A DNA stretch of 64,000 nt, taken from contig CBDCYP010000002.1 of assembly GCA_965224235.1 (NCBI GenBank), positions 124,001 through 188,000 of the forward strand, given 5' to 3'. Both the position numbers and the translations under genes were made by a program. The stretch is from G958295935 sp965224235. Its GTDB lineage: Bacteria; Chloroflexota; Dehalococcoidia; Lucifugimonadales; Lucifugimonadaceae. The notes beneath the pieces are model-generated. The model saw only the letters and a program-made list of their open reading frames with translations. It did no database searches and was not told where the DNA came from. Positions 43,460 to 50,659 of this stretch are shown here, piece by piece (positions within the stretch are counted from its first letter, which is position 1; every line of letters begins with the position of its first letter).

Positions 43460-44992
43460 CTACCCCAGCGCCTGACTCGTTGGGCTGAACCACTTGACCC
43501 AGTCCCTGCGCACCTGCTCCGTCTCGTCGTGGGGCCACATGACCTTCAGCGGCAGGGGTCGCACAGGTGGACGGTAAGACATCAAGGGTACTTCGGCGAC
43601 GTCGGTACCAGACTCCTCGGCAAGCAGTAAAGACACCTGTTCGCGGCAAAGTCGCCCTTGGCAGTGGCCCATTCCGGCCCTTGTCATGCGCTTGACCTGT
43701 TCTGGGTTGACCGGGCCATCCTCCAACTGGGTCCGGAGGCTCCGGCGGCTCATTTGCTCCGATCCCCATTCAAGATACCGCGGAGGTTGCAGGCCGCTGA
43801 GCTCAGCACGCGTAACCTCCTCGCATAGGCACGCGAAGATATCCGGCCCACCGGCGTTGACGAGGGACTGCAGCCATTTCTTCCAGCCCGTATGTACCTC
43901 GGCCGGTATTGCGGTGACGGCCGCGGCCTGGATGTCAGACCTTCGGGCCAGGGCCTCGACGTTGTCGATAGCGCCCAGCGACTCGGCAGCGGCAACTCCG
44001 GCCAGACGACCTTGATTCCGTGCAATCCCGGGGTCCAGAATCATCCCGTCGTGGAATCCGGCGACGTCGCCCGCGACGAACACGTTTTCGACGCTGGTCC
44101 GCATCCAGTCGTCGTGGTCCGGCACGTACCCCCCAAGCTCGGACCTGAAGGTAAGGTCGCAGTCCAGGAGACTGAGAAGCTCTACGTTGGGCGCCAGGCC
44201 GATAGCGAGGCACACGGTGTCGGCGGCGATAACCTTTTCAGAGCCGGCGACCGGCTCGTTATTCTCGTCGATCTCGACCACCGCGACGGACTCGATAACG
44301 TCGGCCCTGCCGGTTGCTTCCTTAACGGTGTGGGAGGTGTATAGCTCTACGCCCTCGCCCTGCAACCATGTCATCAGGGCTTCGTCGCCGCTCGCGGAGG
44401 AGGAAACGTCCACGATGGCGGCTACCTCTACACCTCTGTCCAGCGCCATCCTGGCGATGTCGAGGCCCAGGTTGCCGGCGCCCATGACCACCATGCGCTG
44501 CGAGGTCAAAGCCTGATATCGACTCATCAGGGAGTAGGCGCCGTTGGCCCCCATAGCCCCCGCCATGTTCCACCCGGCAAAGGACATGCCCAAATCCCGG
44601 GAACCGGCTGCCACGATGAGCCGGTCGTACTTCATCACCCACGACTGCTCTTGGTCGGCCAGGCCGAGTTGCGGGCCGTCGAGGAGCCTGCTGGTTTCGG
44701 CATTGCGAAAGGCGCCCCACACACACGTCCCAAGCCGGACGTCGACGCCGGCTTCTACCGCCTCCGCCAGATCCTCATTAGCCGCAACCACCCTCTCCAT
44801 CATCGCGGCCTTGTCGCGCAGCGTGCCCATGATCCGCTGGCCGAAGAACTGAGGTACGTCCAGTCCCATCATCGACATGCCGATGGGGTTTTCGTCGATG
44901 AGCGTGACCTGCGCTCCGGCCTTCGCCGCTTCGACCGCGGCGGCCGTTCCCGATACCCCCGCCCCTACAACCACCAGTGGTTTGGATTCCAT
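43460..44992 (-). CDS. FAD/NAD(P) oxidoreductase with Bfd-like [2Fe-2S] site, alpha-type subunit
   Basis: The product has 510 residues. The FAD motif is VVVGAGVSGTAAAVEAAKAG and a second Rossmann motif is VVMGAGNLGLDIARMAL. The FVAGDVAGFHDG segment closes the FAD site. The C-terminal CLCEEVTRAEL plus GHCQGRLC gives four Cys in Bfd-like spacing, as in HcnB, OoxA and sarcosine-oxidase alpha. It would pass electrons from the DAO-type partner downstream via a 2Fe-2S cluster. The two genes form one unit and a methyltransferase-like gene lies upstream on the same strand. Confidence 0.87.
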   Translation of the reverse strand: MESKPLVVVGAGVSGTAAAVEAAKAGAQVTLIDENPIGMSMMGLDVPQFFGQRIMGTLRDKAAMMERVVAANEDLAEAVEAGVDVRLGTCVWGAFRNAETSRLLDGPQLGLADQEQSWVMKYDRLIVAAGSRDLGMSFAGWNMAGAMGANGAYSLMSRYQALTSQRMVVMGAGNLGLDIARMALDRGVEVAAIVDVSSSASGDEALMTWLQGEGVELYTSHTVKEATGRADVIESVAVVEIDENNEPVAGSEKVIAADTVCLAIGLAPNVELLSLLDCDLTFRSELGGYVPDHDDWMRTSVENVFVAGDVAGFHDGMILDPGIARNQGRLAGVAAAESLGAIDNVEALARRSDIQAAAVTAIPAEVHTGWKKWLQSLVNAGGPDIFACLCEEVTRAELSGLQPPRYLEWGSEQMSRRSLRTQLEDGPVNPEQVKRMTRAGMGHCQGRLCREQVSLLLAEESGTDVAEVPLMSYRPPVRPLPLKVMWPHDETEQVRRDWVKWFSPTSQALG

Positions 44993-45072
44993 GTGAGGTC
45001 CCTCATGCCGATCCGGAGGCCCGTTCTACGTCATATGTGCTCAGGCATACGTGGGTTCTGCCCAAAAGTATC

Positions 45073-46134
45073 CTAAGCGACTTTTCGCGGCGATGAGATC
45101 CGGTCCGGCAGGGCGCCGCGCACGGCCCTTATATAGTCGACGCCAAATCCACAGCATGTGCCGATTACCTGGGCGCCCATTCCGACCCAGCTGGCGGCTT
45201 CCCGCGTCAACTCCTCTGCGCTTTCTTCGTTGGCAACGCCACTATCCCGCCAGGTCTGGAGGTAATCGTCTCTGCCCGCATCCGGATAGGCGACAATGGG
45301 GCCAGTCCATTGGTCGAGCATAACCTGAAGCGCCACCGTGGTTACGTCTATCCTGGCGTGGAAAACGCCAACTACGTCGGGCTTCAGCAGCGCGATCTCG
45401 GCGATGCCTTCGACCAGAGTCATATCATGGTCGACCGTCCGCCAGTTGGAAGTCCACATCGGCACCCTCACGCTGCCGCCATAGAGACGTTCGTCACCCA
45501 TACTCATCAAGACCGTCTGTCCGTCAGGCGCCATTGAGGCCGTAAATGCCACCCACACCGGCAGTCCCGTGGCCTTGGCCGACTCAATGGTTACAATCCT
45601 GGACTCGTTGTCCGCCCACATGTTCTCGATCAGGAAAAAGTCCACCCCGGATTCGGCCAGAATCTCTGCCTGCTCGTCGGTGTAGGCCCTCAACTCCTCC
45701 GTCGAGAGGCTGGCGCCATAACCGTAGCCAGTTCCACCCGAGAACGCCCCGGTCCTTTGGTCGCGTATAGGCATTCGGCACGAGATAGAGCCGGCGATGT
45801 ACACCGACCTCTCGCCGCCGGCCCGGTCTCTGGCCTCCAGCGCCGCATCGACGGCCCGCGTATTTATCTCCCTTACCATGTCGCCGTAGCCGGACGCCTC
45901 CAGAGCAGGCCGCACGGTGTTGAAGGTATTGGTGGTTATGATGTCGGCCCCAGCCCGGATGTAACGCTCGTGCATCTGCCGCACCGTTGCCGGGTGCGTG
46001 TAATTGCAGGGGCCGCACCACGAGGCCGGGTGCATGGGTACGCCCATAGCCTGGAGTTCCGTTCCGATGGCCCCGTCAAGGATGATCACTTCGCCGTTGT
46101 CCATGCGGTTCTTCAGATTCTCATAGTTGGCCAT
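45073..46134 (-). CDS. Homocysteine S-methyltransferase family protein
   Basis: The product has 353 residues. The barrel begins IILDGAIGTELQAMGVPMHP, and the family's YI.AGADIITTNTF is present as YIRAGADIITTNTFNTVRPA. The C-terminal zinc Cys pair is GTCCGFGVDYIRA. The third ligand, normally Cys in a G-x-N-C strand, is not seen: that strand reads VVGVFHARID. The enzyme may use His, bind zinc differently, or act on another substrate. The ribosome site GGAGGG stands seven bases before the ATG. It sits beside the two-subunit FAD dehydrogenase, which could supply methylated amino compounds such as betaine derivatives or sarcosine. Confidence 0.82.
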   Translation of the reverse strand: MANYENLKNRMDNGEVIILDGAIGTELQAMGVPMHPASWCGPCNYTHPATVRQMHERYIRAGADIITTNTFNTVRPALEASGYGDMVREINTRAVDAALEARDRAGGERSVYIAGSISCRMPIRDQRTGAFSGGTGYGYGASLSTEELRAYTDEQAEILAESGVDFFLIENMWADNESRIVTIESAKATGLPVWVAFTASMAPDGQTVLMSMGDERLYGGSVRVPMWTSNWRTVDHDMTLVEGIAEIALLKPDVVGVFHARIDVTTVALQVMLDQWTGPIVAYPDAGRDDYLQTWRDSGVANEESAEELTREAASWVGMGAQVIGTCCGFGVDYIRAVRGALPDRISSPRKVA

Positions 46135-46448
46135 GACCTGACCCTCCGTTATGGCTCATTGCCCGAGCCGACAATCCAAAAATCAAGCTGCCTGGATCTA
46201 GACAACGCACGATGCGCCAAGAGAGCCAAGTTAGTTTCTCTAGCAACGACTGTCAATCAAAAAACCAGGCTTTTACGACCACGCTTACAAGCTCGATTTC
46301 GTGAACTATCACGCAGTAGGCTGAAAGGGAGGCGCCGATAGTTGGAGATCCCCTTCGGATTCATGATGTGACCGAGGAACGATGAAGGCGCGGCATCAGT
46401 CCGCGACGCTGCTACAGAGAGGCTACGACTGCTGCCCGCCAGCGGGTT
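46135..46448. other. Intergenic region, nothing recognised
   Basis: I see no coding frame or repeat here. It separates two co-directional minus-strand genes and should contain the promoter of the methyltransferase-like gene. Confidence 0.45.
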
Positions 46449-46979
46449 TTACTTCCAGTGTTGCAAGATCCTCTCGGCCGCCTGCGCTGGTCTCAGATGC
46501 GTCGTATCGAGCGTCAGCGTATCCCCCAGTCCTTCGGGCGCCGTGAAGTGACCTGAATCAAGAATTCGATTGAACTCGTCAACTGAGGTGATCTTTCGAA
46601 AGCGCGTCCGCTCGGCGCTCTTCAGGCGTCGTTCGAGTTCTGGCTTTTCGCATACAAGCTGAACGAAACGGACGACGCCACCAGCCTCAACAACGTGATC
46701 TCGGGTGTTCGGGACCATGTCCTCCGGCACGGACCGCCCAAAGACAAAGGTGGTGATGAGTCCCGGGAGTCCGTCAGCGACCGTCTGTTCGACCACCATG
46801 GGCCAAATCCGATCGCGCAGTCGAGTGATGCCCAGACCATCGAAACCAAAGACCGGCTCCAGCATGTCTGCGAGCAGATGAATGTGAAACAGCTTGTAGC
46901 CGGGTTTCAGGCGCGTCAACTCTTTGGCAACGGCCAGTTTTCCGACGCCCGGGAGTCCATATATTAGGTACAGTTCCAC
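46449..46979 (-). CDS. P-loop NTPase (chloramphenicol phosphotransferase-like/shikimate kinase-like)
   Basis: The product has 176 residues. The Walker A region is YGLPGVGKLAVAKEL, with Leu-Ala in place of Ser/Thr after the Lys, a variation I recall from this small-kinase group (GKLTVA). A FHIHLLADMLEPVFGFDG segment, a beta strand LITTFVFG as Walker-B-like region, and VVRFVQLVCEKPELERRLKS follow. The substrate is unknown; antibiotic or small-metabolite phosphorylation are possibilities. Length matches the family. The gene stands alone on the minus strand. Confidence 0.75.
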   Translation of the reverse strand: MELYLIYGLPGVGKLAVAKELTRLKPGYKLFHIHLLADMLEPVFGFDGLGITRLRDRIWPMVVEQTVADGLPGLITTFVFGRSVPEDMVPNTRDHVVEAGGVVRFVQLVCEKPELERRLKSAERTRFRKITSVDEFNRILDSGHFTAPEGLGDTLTLDTTHLRPAQAAERILQHWK

Positions 46980-47182
46980 GACATTCCCTACTCAACCGCG
47001 ACTGTTGCTTTGGGTCGGCACATGCGCGCGTACCCGCGCTTAAGTGTGCCCTTGCGTGATAGTACGTCCTGACCCAGAGGGATCGTCTCGGCCGCGGTTA
47101 AGGCTGTCCGTTGGCGCCAGCGCGAACTACGGCCTGCCGGAGTTGCTGGCACGGGCTGAGGCGCCATAATGAAGCCACCTGG

Positions 47183-47217
47183 CACAAAAACAGAGACGCC
47201 CCCGCGTGGGGGGCGTC
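47183..47217 (-). terminator. Rho-independent-like terminator reading on the minus strand
   Basis: GACGCCCC and GGGGCGTC (47195-47217) form a strong hairpin. On the minus strand it is followed within four bases by a T-rich run (complement of CACAAAAACAG, 47182-47192). It would end transcription arriving from the creatininase side, antisense to the NYN gene. Confidence 0.5.
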
Positions 47218-47308
47218 GGCCCAGCGATGCGATCACTGGGGTGGTAGTACGATTGTGCTACTTCAACTTACATGATGTCAAGCGTTTTCGGGAGGGTCTG
47301 GAATCGAG

Positions 47309-47325
47309 CCTCCCTCTAAGGGAGG
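47309..47325 (+). promoter_or_regulatory. Hairpin that could mask the NYN ribosome-binding site
   Basis: CCTCCCT (47309-47315), loop CTA, AGGGAGG (47319-47325). The right arm contains the Shine-Dalgarno GGAGG for the GTG start at 47338, so the hairpin would occlude ribosome entry unless opened. Confidence 0.45.
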
Positions 47326-47337
47326 GGGGCAATTCTC

Positions 47338-47970
47338 GTGATCGATCCCATGCAGAGGGTAGTTGTATACATCGATGGGTTCAATCTCTACTATGGCCTC
47401 AGGGCCAGGGGTTGGCAACGTTACTACTGGCTCGACCTCTGCCGCCTGTCCGACAATCTGCTGCGCCCGGGGCAGAGGTTGGTGGCAGTCAGATACTTTA
47501 CTGCCCGGGTCTCGCCTGAGTCACGCGACCCGGATAAGCCGATCCGGCAGATTGCGTACCTGGAGGCTCTCGATACTCTGCCGGACCTCTGCATCCACTA
47601 TGGGTACTACCAGGCGAAGAAAAGAAGTTGTCACCAATGTGGAGCGACCTGGAAGACCTACGAGGAGAAGATGACCGACGTGAATATTGCGGTGGAGGTG
47701 CTCAGCGATGCCCAGAACGATGTGTTCGACACGGCCATCATCATCTCCGGCGATGGCGATCTGGCCAGCCCGGTACAATCTGTCAGGGAACGTTACCCGG
47801 GCAAGCGGACGGTCATCGCTTTCCCGCCCAGGCGGCATTCGGCCGGTCTCCGCAGCGCGGCTACAACATCCTTCACCATAGGCCGAGATGCGTTCAGGGA
47901 CAGCCAGCTCCCGGACCGGGTTGTCAGGAAAGATGGGTTCGTACTGACGCGGCCGTCGAGTTGGAGTTGA
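47338..47970 (+). CDS. NYN-domain (PIN-like) ribonuclease
   Basis: The product has 210 residues of the NYN/LabA-like family. The metal site is VVYIDGFNLYYG (Asp13, Asn16), then KMTDVNIAVEVLSDA with the second Asp, and IIISGDGDLASPVQ with the third acidic cluster. A CHQCGATWK pair in the middle could bind zinc or RNA. Such proteins are predicted Mg-dependent endoribonucleases in RNA processing or defence. The start is GTG 47338 or ATG 47350. A GGAGGGGGG ribosome site sits inside a hairpin. The gene is alone on the plus strand between minus-strand genes. Confidence 0.86.
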   Translation: MIDPMQRVVVYIDGFNLYYGLRARGWQRYYWLDLCRLSDNLLRPGQRLVAVRYFTARVSPESRDPDKPIRQIAYLEALDTLPDLCIHYGYYQAKKRSCHQCGATWKTYEEKMTDVNIAVEVLSDAQNDVFDTAIIISGDGDLASPVQSVRERYPGKRTVIAFPPRRHSAGLRSAATTSFTIGRDAFRDSQLPDRVVRKDGFVLTRPSSWS

Positions 47971-48105
47971 ATCCGGCCCATGCGGCGCGACATCCGCTGG
48001 CGGCGAGCTTAGCCGGGCAAAAGTGGTCCGGAAGGTAGCACGCCGTACCGGCCCCCCACGCGTACCACAGATAAACGTCCTTCCGCCTTCCCCCGTGTAC
48101 CCACC

Positions 48106-48951
48106 CTACCCCGGCGCCGGCGTGGTGGGCGGTCTTCCGTGGTGGTCCTTGCGGGCGGGGTATTGGCGGGCGTGGAACTCGTCGCCCCACTCGGCCAGCT
48201 TGGTAACCGCCTCCTCGAACAGGAGCTCTCCCTTCTCGAGGGTCGCCAGTTCAGCGGACCCGCACACTCCTTTTTCCGTGTACGTGCTCGTCCAGTTCGT
48301 CACCGCCACGGGCCCGAAGCCGAACAGGTCCACGGACTCGAACTTCGATTCCTGCGCGTTGTTCCAGGTCTGATGGCTTTCCACCAGATCCCTTCTTACC
48401 ATTGACTCATCGAGTCGCAGCGCAAGCGATGTTTCGGCCTCGCCAGCGTGCGCGCAACCGCCGGGAAAATGCGACTCCCGCCACTTGGCATTGAAGTCAG
48501 GGTCCGCCGTGACGAGCGACCACCAGCTTGTAAGTGACACGATGGCGTCGGTTTCGAGTATGACCCTTCGCGTCGCCAGGTCCAGCGGCGGCACGTTGGA
48601 ACCGTGGCCGTTGACCACGATAACTTTCTTGAATCCGTGGTAGACGACGCTCTTGATAACGTCCACGACGTAGCGGATAAACGTTTCATGGTGAACTGTA
48701 ACGCTGCCAGGGAAGTCCATCACGTGGGTCGTGTAGCCGTATGGGATCACCGGCATCGCAAGCAGCCGGTCGGGCCTCCGTCTCGCAGCCTCGTCAACCA
48801 CCGAGTCGGCTGTCCACAGGTCCATCTTTATCGGCAGGTGCGGGCCGTGCTGCTCGACCGTCCCTACCGGCAAGACCGGGATCAGGCCTTGTTCGACCGC
48901 CTCGTTGACCTGCGGCCAGGTCAGGTTTTCGAATCTATGCCAATTGTTCAT
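48106..48951 (-). CDS. Creatininase family amidohydrolase
   Basis: The product has 281 residues. It shows the family's metal motifs: LPVGTVEQHGPHLPIKMD (Glu33, His35, Asp44 region), VIVVNGHGSNVPPL (His in NGHGSN) and CAHAGEAETSLALR (His and Glu). Creatininase-fold enzymes open cyclic amides such as creatinine, or act in mycofactocin (MftE) and riboflavin/F420-related steps. No mycofactocin genes are in view, so the substrate is open. The C-terminal tail (RKDHHGRPPTTPAPG) is low-complexity. Confidence 0.86.
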   Translation of the reverse strand: MNNWHRFENLTWPQVNEAVEQGLIPVLPVGTVEQHGPHLPIKMDLWTADSVVDEAARRRPDRLLAMPVIPYGYTTHVMDFPGSVTVHHETFIRYVVDVIKSVVYHGFKKVIVVNGHGSNVPPLDLATRRVILETDAIVSLTSWWSLVTADPDFNAKWRESHFPGGCAHAGEAETSLALRLDESMVRRDLVESHQTWNNAQESKFESVDLFGFGPVAVTNWTSTYTEKGVCGSAELATLEKGELLFEEAVTKLAEWGDEFHARQYPARKDHHGRPPTTPAPG

Positions 48952-49350
48952 GTTTTTTGCTCCAGGGCATTGGGTTGTCTAACAGGCGCGCGCCGAGACG
49001 CGATTATGAACTCTCGGCGTATTACGCGCCTTGGATGGGGGTCCCTGATCGGGTTCAGGGATGACGGATAGCGGGGCCGTGTTGGGCAACCACCCGCAGA
49101 GGCGTCTCTCGTTGGCGCCCGATGGGGCGGTGAGCTGATCGAGCGTGCCTTGGATCGCGGGTTATCCGACCGGGGTCAGGAAGGACGGATGTGCAAGCGT
49201 CTCGCGGGCGACCTATATGGGACTGCCCAGATGGGACTACCCAGCCGCGGGGCGTGTAGCGTCGCCCCAAACTGCTAGACTTTCCGAACGCGCCAGCCCC
49301 CATTTCGAACCCGGCATGACCTTGCTTGCCGGAGGATTTGCGAGGAACCA
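48952..49350. other. Intergenic region with two REP-like repeats
   Basis: No gene is supported. GTCCCTGATCGGGTTCAGGGATGACGG at 49041-49067 and a weaker copy TATCCGACCGGGGTCAGGAAGGACGG at 49163-49188 belong to the GATCGGGGTC palindrome family seen at 1184 and 14554. A near-direct repeat GGGACTGCCCAGAT/GGGACTACCCAGCC follows at 49218-49246. Divergent promoters for creatininase and the alcohol dehydrogenase should be here. Confidence 0.55.
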
Positions 49351-50406
49351 ATGAAGAGCAAAGCAGCCATTCACCTGGAACACGGGCAACCGTTGGTAGT
49401 CGACGAGATTGAGATCCCCGATCCCGCGGCCGACCAAGTGCTCGTAAAGCTGTATTCCAGTGGCGTCTGCCACTCGCAGCTTCACCAAATGCACAACGCG
49501 GGAATGGCGCGGCCGATGCTGTTGGGCCACGAAGGGACCGGCGTCGTTGTGAAGACGGGCAGGGATGTGGACCACGTCGCAGAGGGAGACCTCGCCATCG
49601 TTACGTGGGTTCCGCGCCTGCCTATCAGCGGCAGGTGGTCGCCGCCGAACTCAGGCATCACGTATCGCGAAGAGGAGCTCAACGCCACTACCTACACGTG
49701 GGGCGAGGATGCCCTCGTATGGGGCGGCTATGCCGTGAAGATCCCAGACGACTCCCCGAAGGACTTGAGCTGCATCGTCGGATGCGCAGTGTTGACCGGC
49801 GCTGGCGCGGTACTGCACACGGCAAAGGTCCGGCCCCAGGACTCGGTTGCCATCTACGGCGTGGGTGGCGTCGGGATGTCGGCCCTCGCTATGGCTTCGA
49901 TCCTTGAAGCCTACCCGCTGATCGCCGTGGACATCAGTGACGAGAAGCTGGAGTTCGCAAAGGAATTTGGCGCCACGCACACCGTAAACGCCATGAAGAC
50001 CGACCCGATAGAGGCGATCACTGAGATCACAGGCGGCGGTGCGGACTTCGCATTCGACGCCATAGGTCTGCGCATAACCAACGAGCAGATCTTGCCGTCG
50101 ACGCGGGGAGGTGGGCCGGGCGCAGGCAACCACGGCGGAATGGCCGTGATGATAGGGATGCCAGGGCCGGAGAAGATGCAAATCGAGCCGGGGGACTTCT
50201 TCTACCACCAGAGAACCTACAGGTCGAGTCTGGGCGCGACCTACCCCGACCGTGATTTCAGCATGTACCTGCGCCTGTACGCGGAGGGGAAGTTCCCTCT
50301 CGACAAGTTGGTGACGACGAGGTACTCCCTCGACGACATCAACGAGGCATGCAACTCGCTCGAGGCCGGCGAAATAAGAGGCCGCGCCATCATCGAGTAC
50401 AACTAG
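49351..50406 (+). CDS. Zinc-type alcohol dehydrogenase
   Basis: The product has 351 residues of the MDR superfamily. Catalytic zinc ligands are Cys in SGVCHSQLHQ, His in GHEGTGVV and Cys in GCAVLTGAGAV. The NAD motif is YGVGGVGMSALAMA and the beta-2 end is AVDIS, with Asp suggesting NAD rather than NADP. The four-Cys structural zinc loop of classical ADHs is replaced by VPRLPISGRWSPPNSG with no Cys. The class-III-like GCAVLTGAGAVLHTAKV points to the formaldehyde/alcohol dehydrogenase side. GAGGA precedes the ATG. It is alone between intergenic regions. Confidence 0.87.
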   Translation: MKSKAAIHLEHGQPLVVDEIEIPDPAADQVLVKLYSSGVCHSQLHQMHNAGMARPMLLGHEGTGVVVKTGRDVDHVAEGDLAIVTWVPRLPISGRWSPPNSGITYREEELNATTYTWGEDALVWGGYAVKIPDDSPKDLSCIVGCAVLTGAGAVLHTAKVRPQDSVAIYGVGGVGMSALAMASILEAYPLIAVDISDEKLEFAKEFGATHTVNAMKTDPIEAITEITGGGADFAFDAIGLRITNEQILPSTRGGGPGAGNHGGMAVMIGMPGPEKMQIEPGDFFYHQRTYRSSLGATYPDRDFSMYLRLYAEGKFPLDKLVTTRYSLDDINEACNSLEAGEIRGRAIIEYN

Positions 50407-50659
50407 CCAGCTCCGGCCAATGCGGTCACCAGTTCTCCGATTCAGCGCAACTTGTGAACTGGGCGGCGAATGGCCGCGGTTCCGGTGACATCCGCATACG
50501 GGAAATTGGCCGCAGGCTGTAACCTTTTGAGGGCTACCAACGCCCCCATGTGTCCTGTGGTGAGAATCGATTGAACCCGTACCTCTGGACGAGGGCTGAC
50601 TGTGCGAGGGCAAACAACAGCCGCCCCGTCGGCCGCGAGCACGGAAGCCTGCTGAACGA

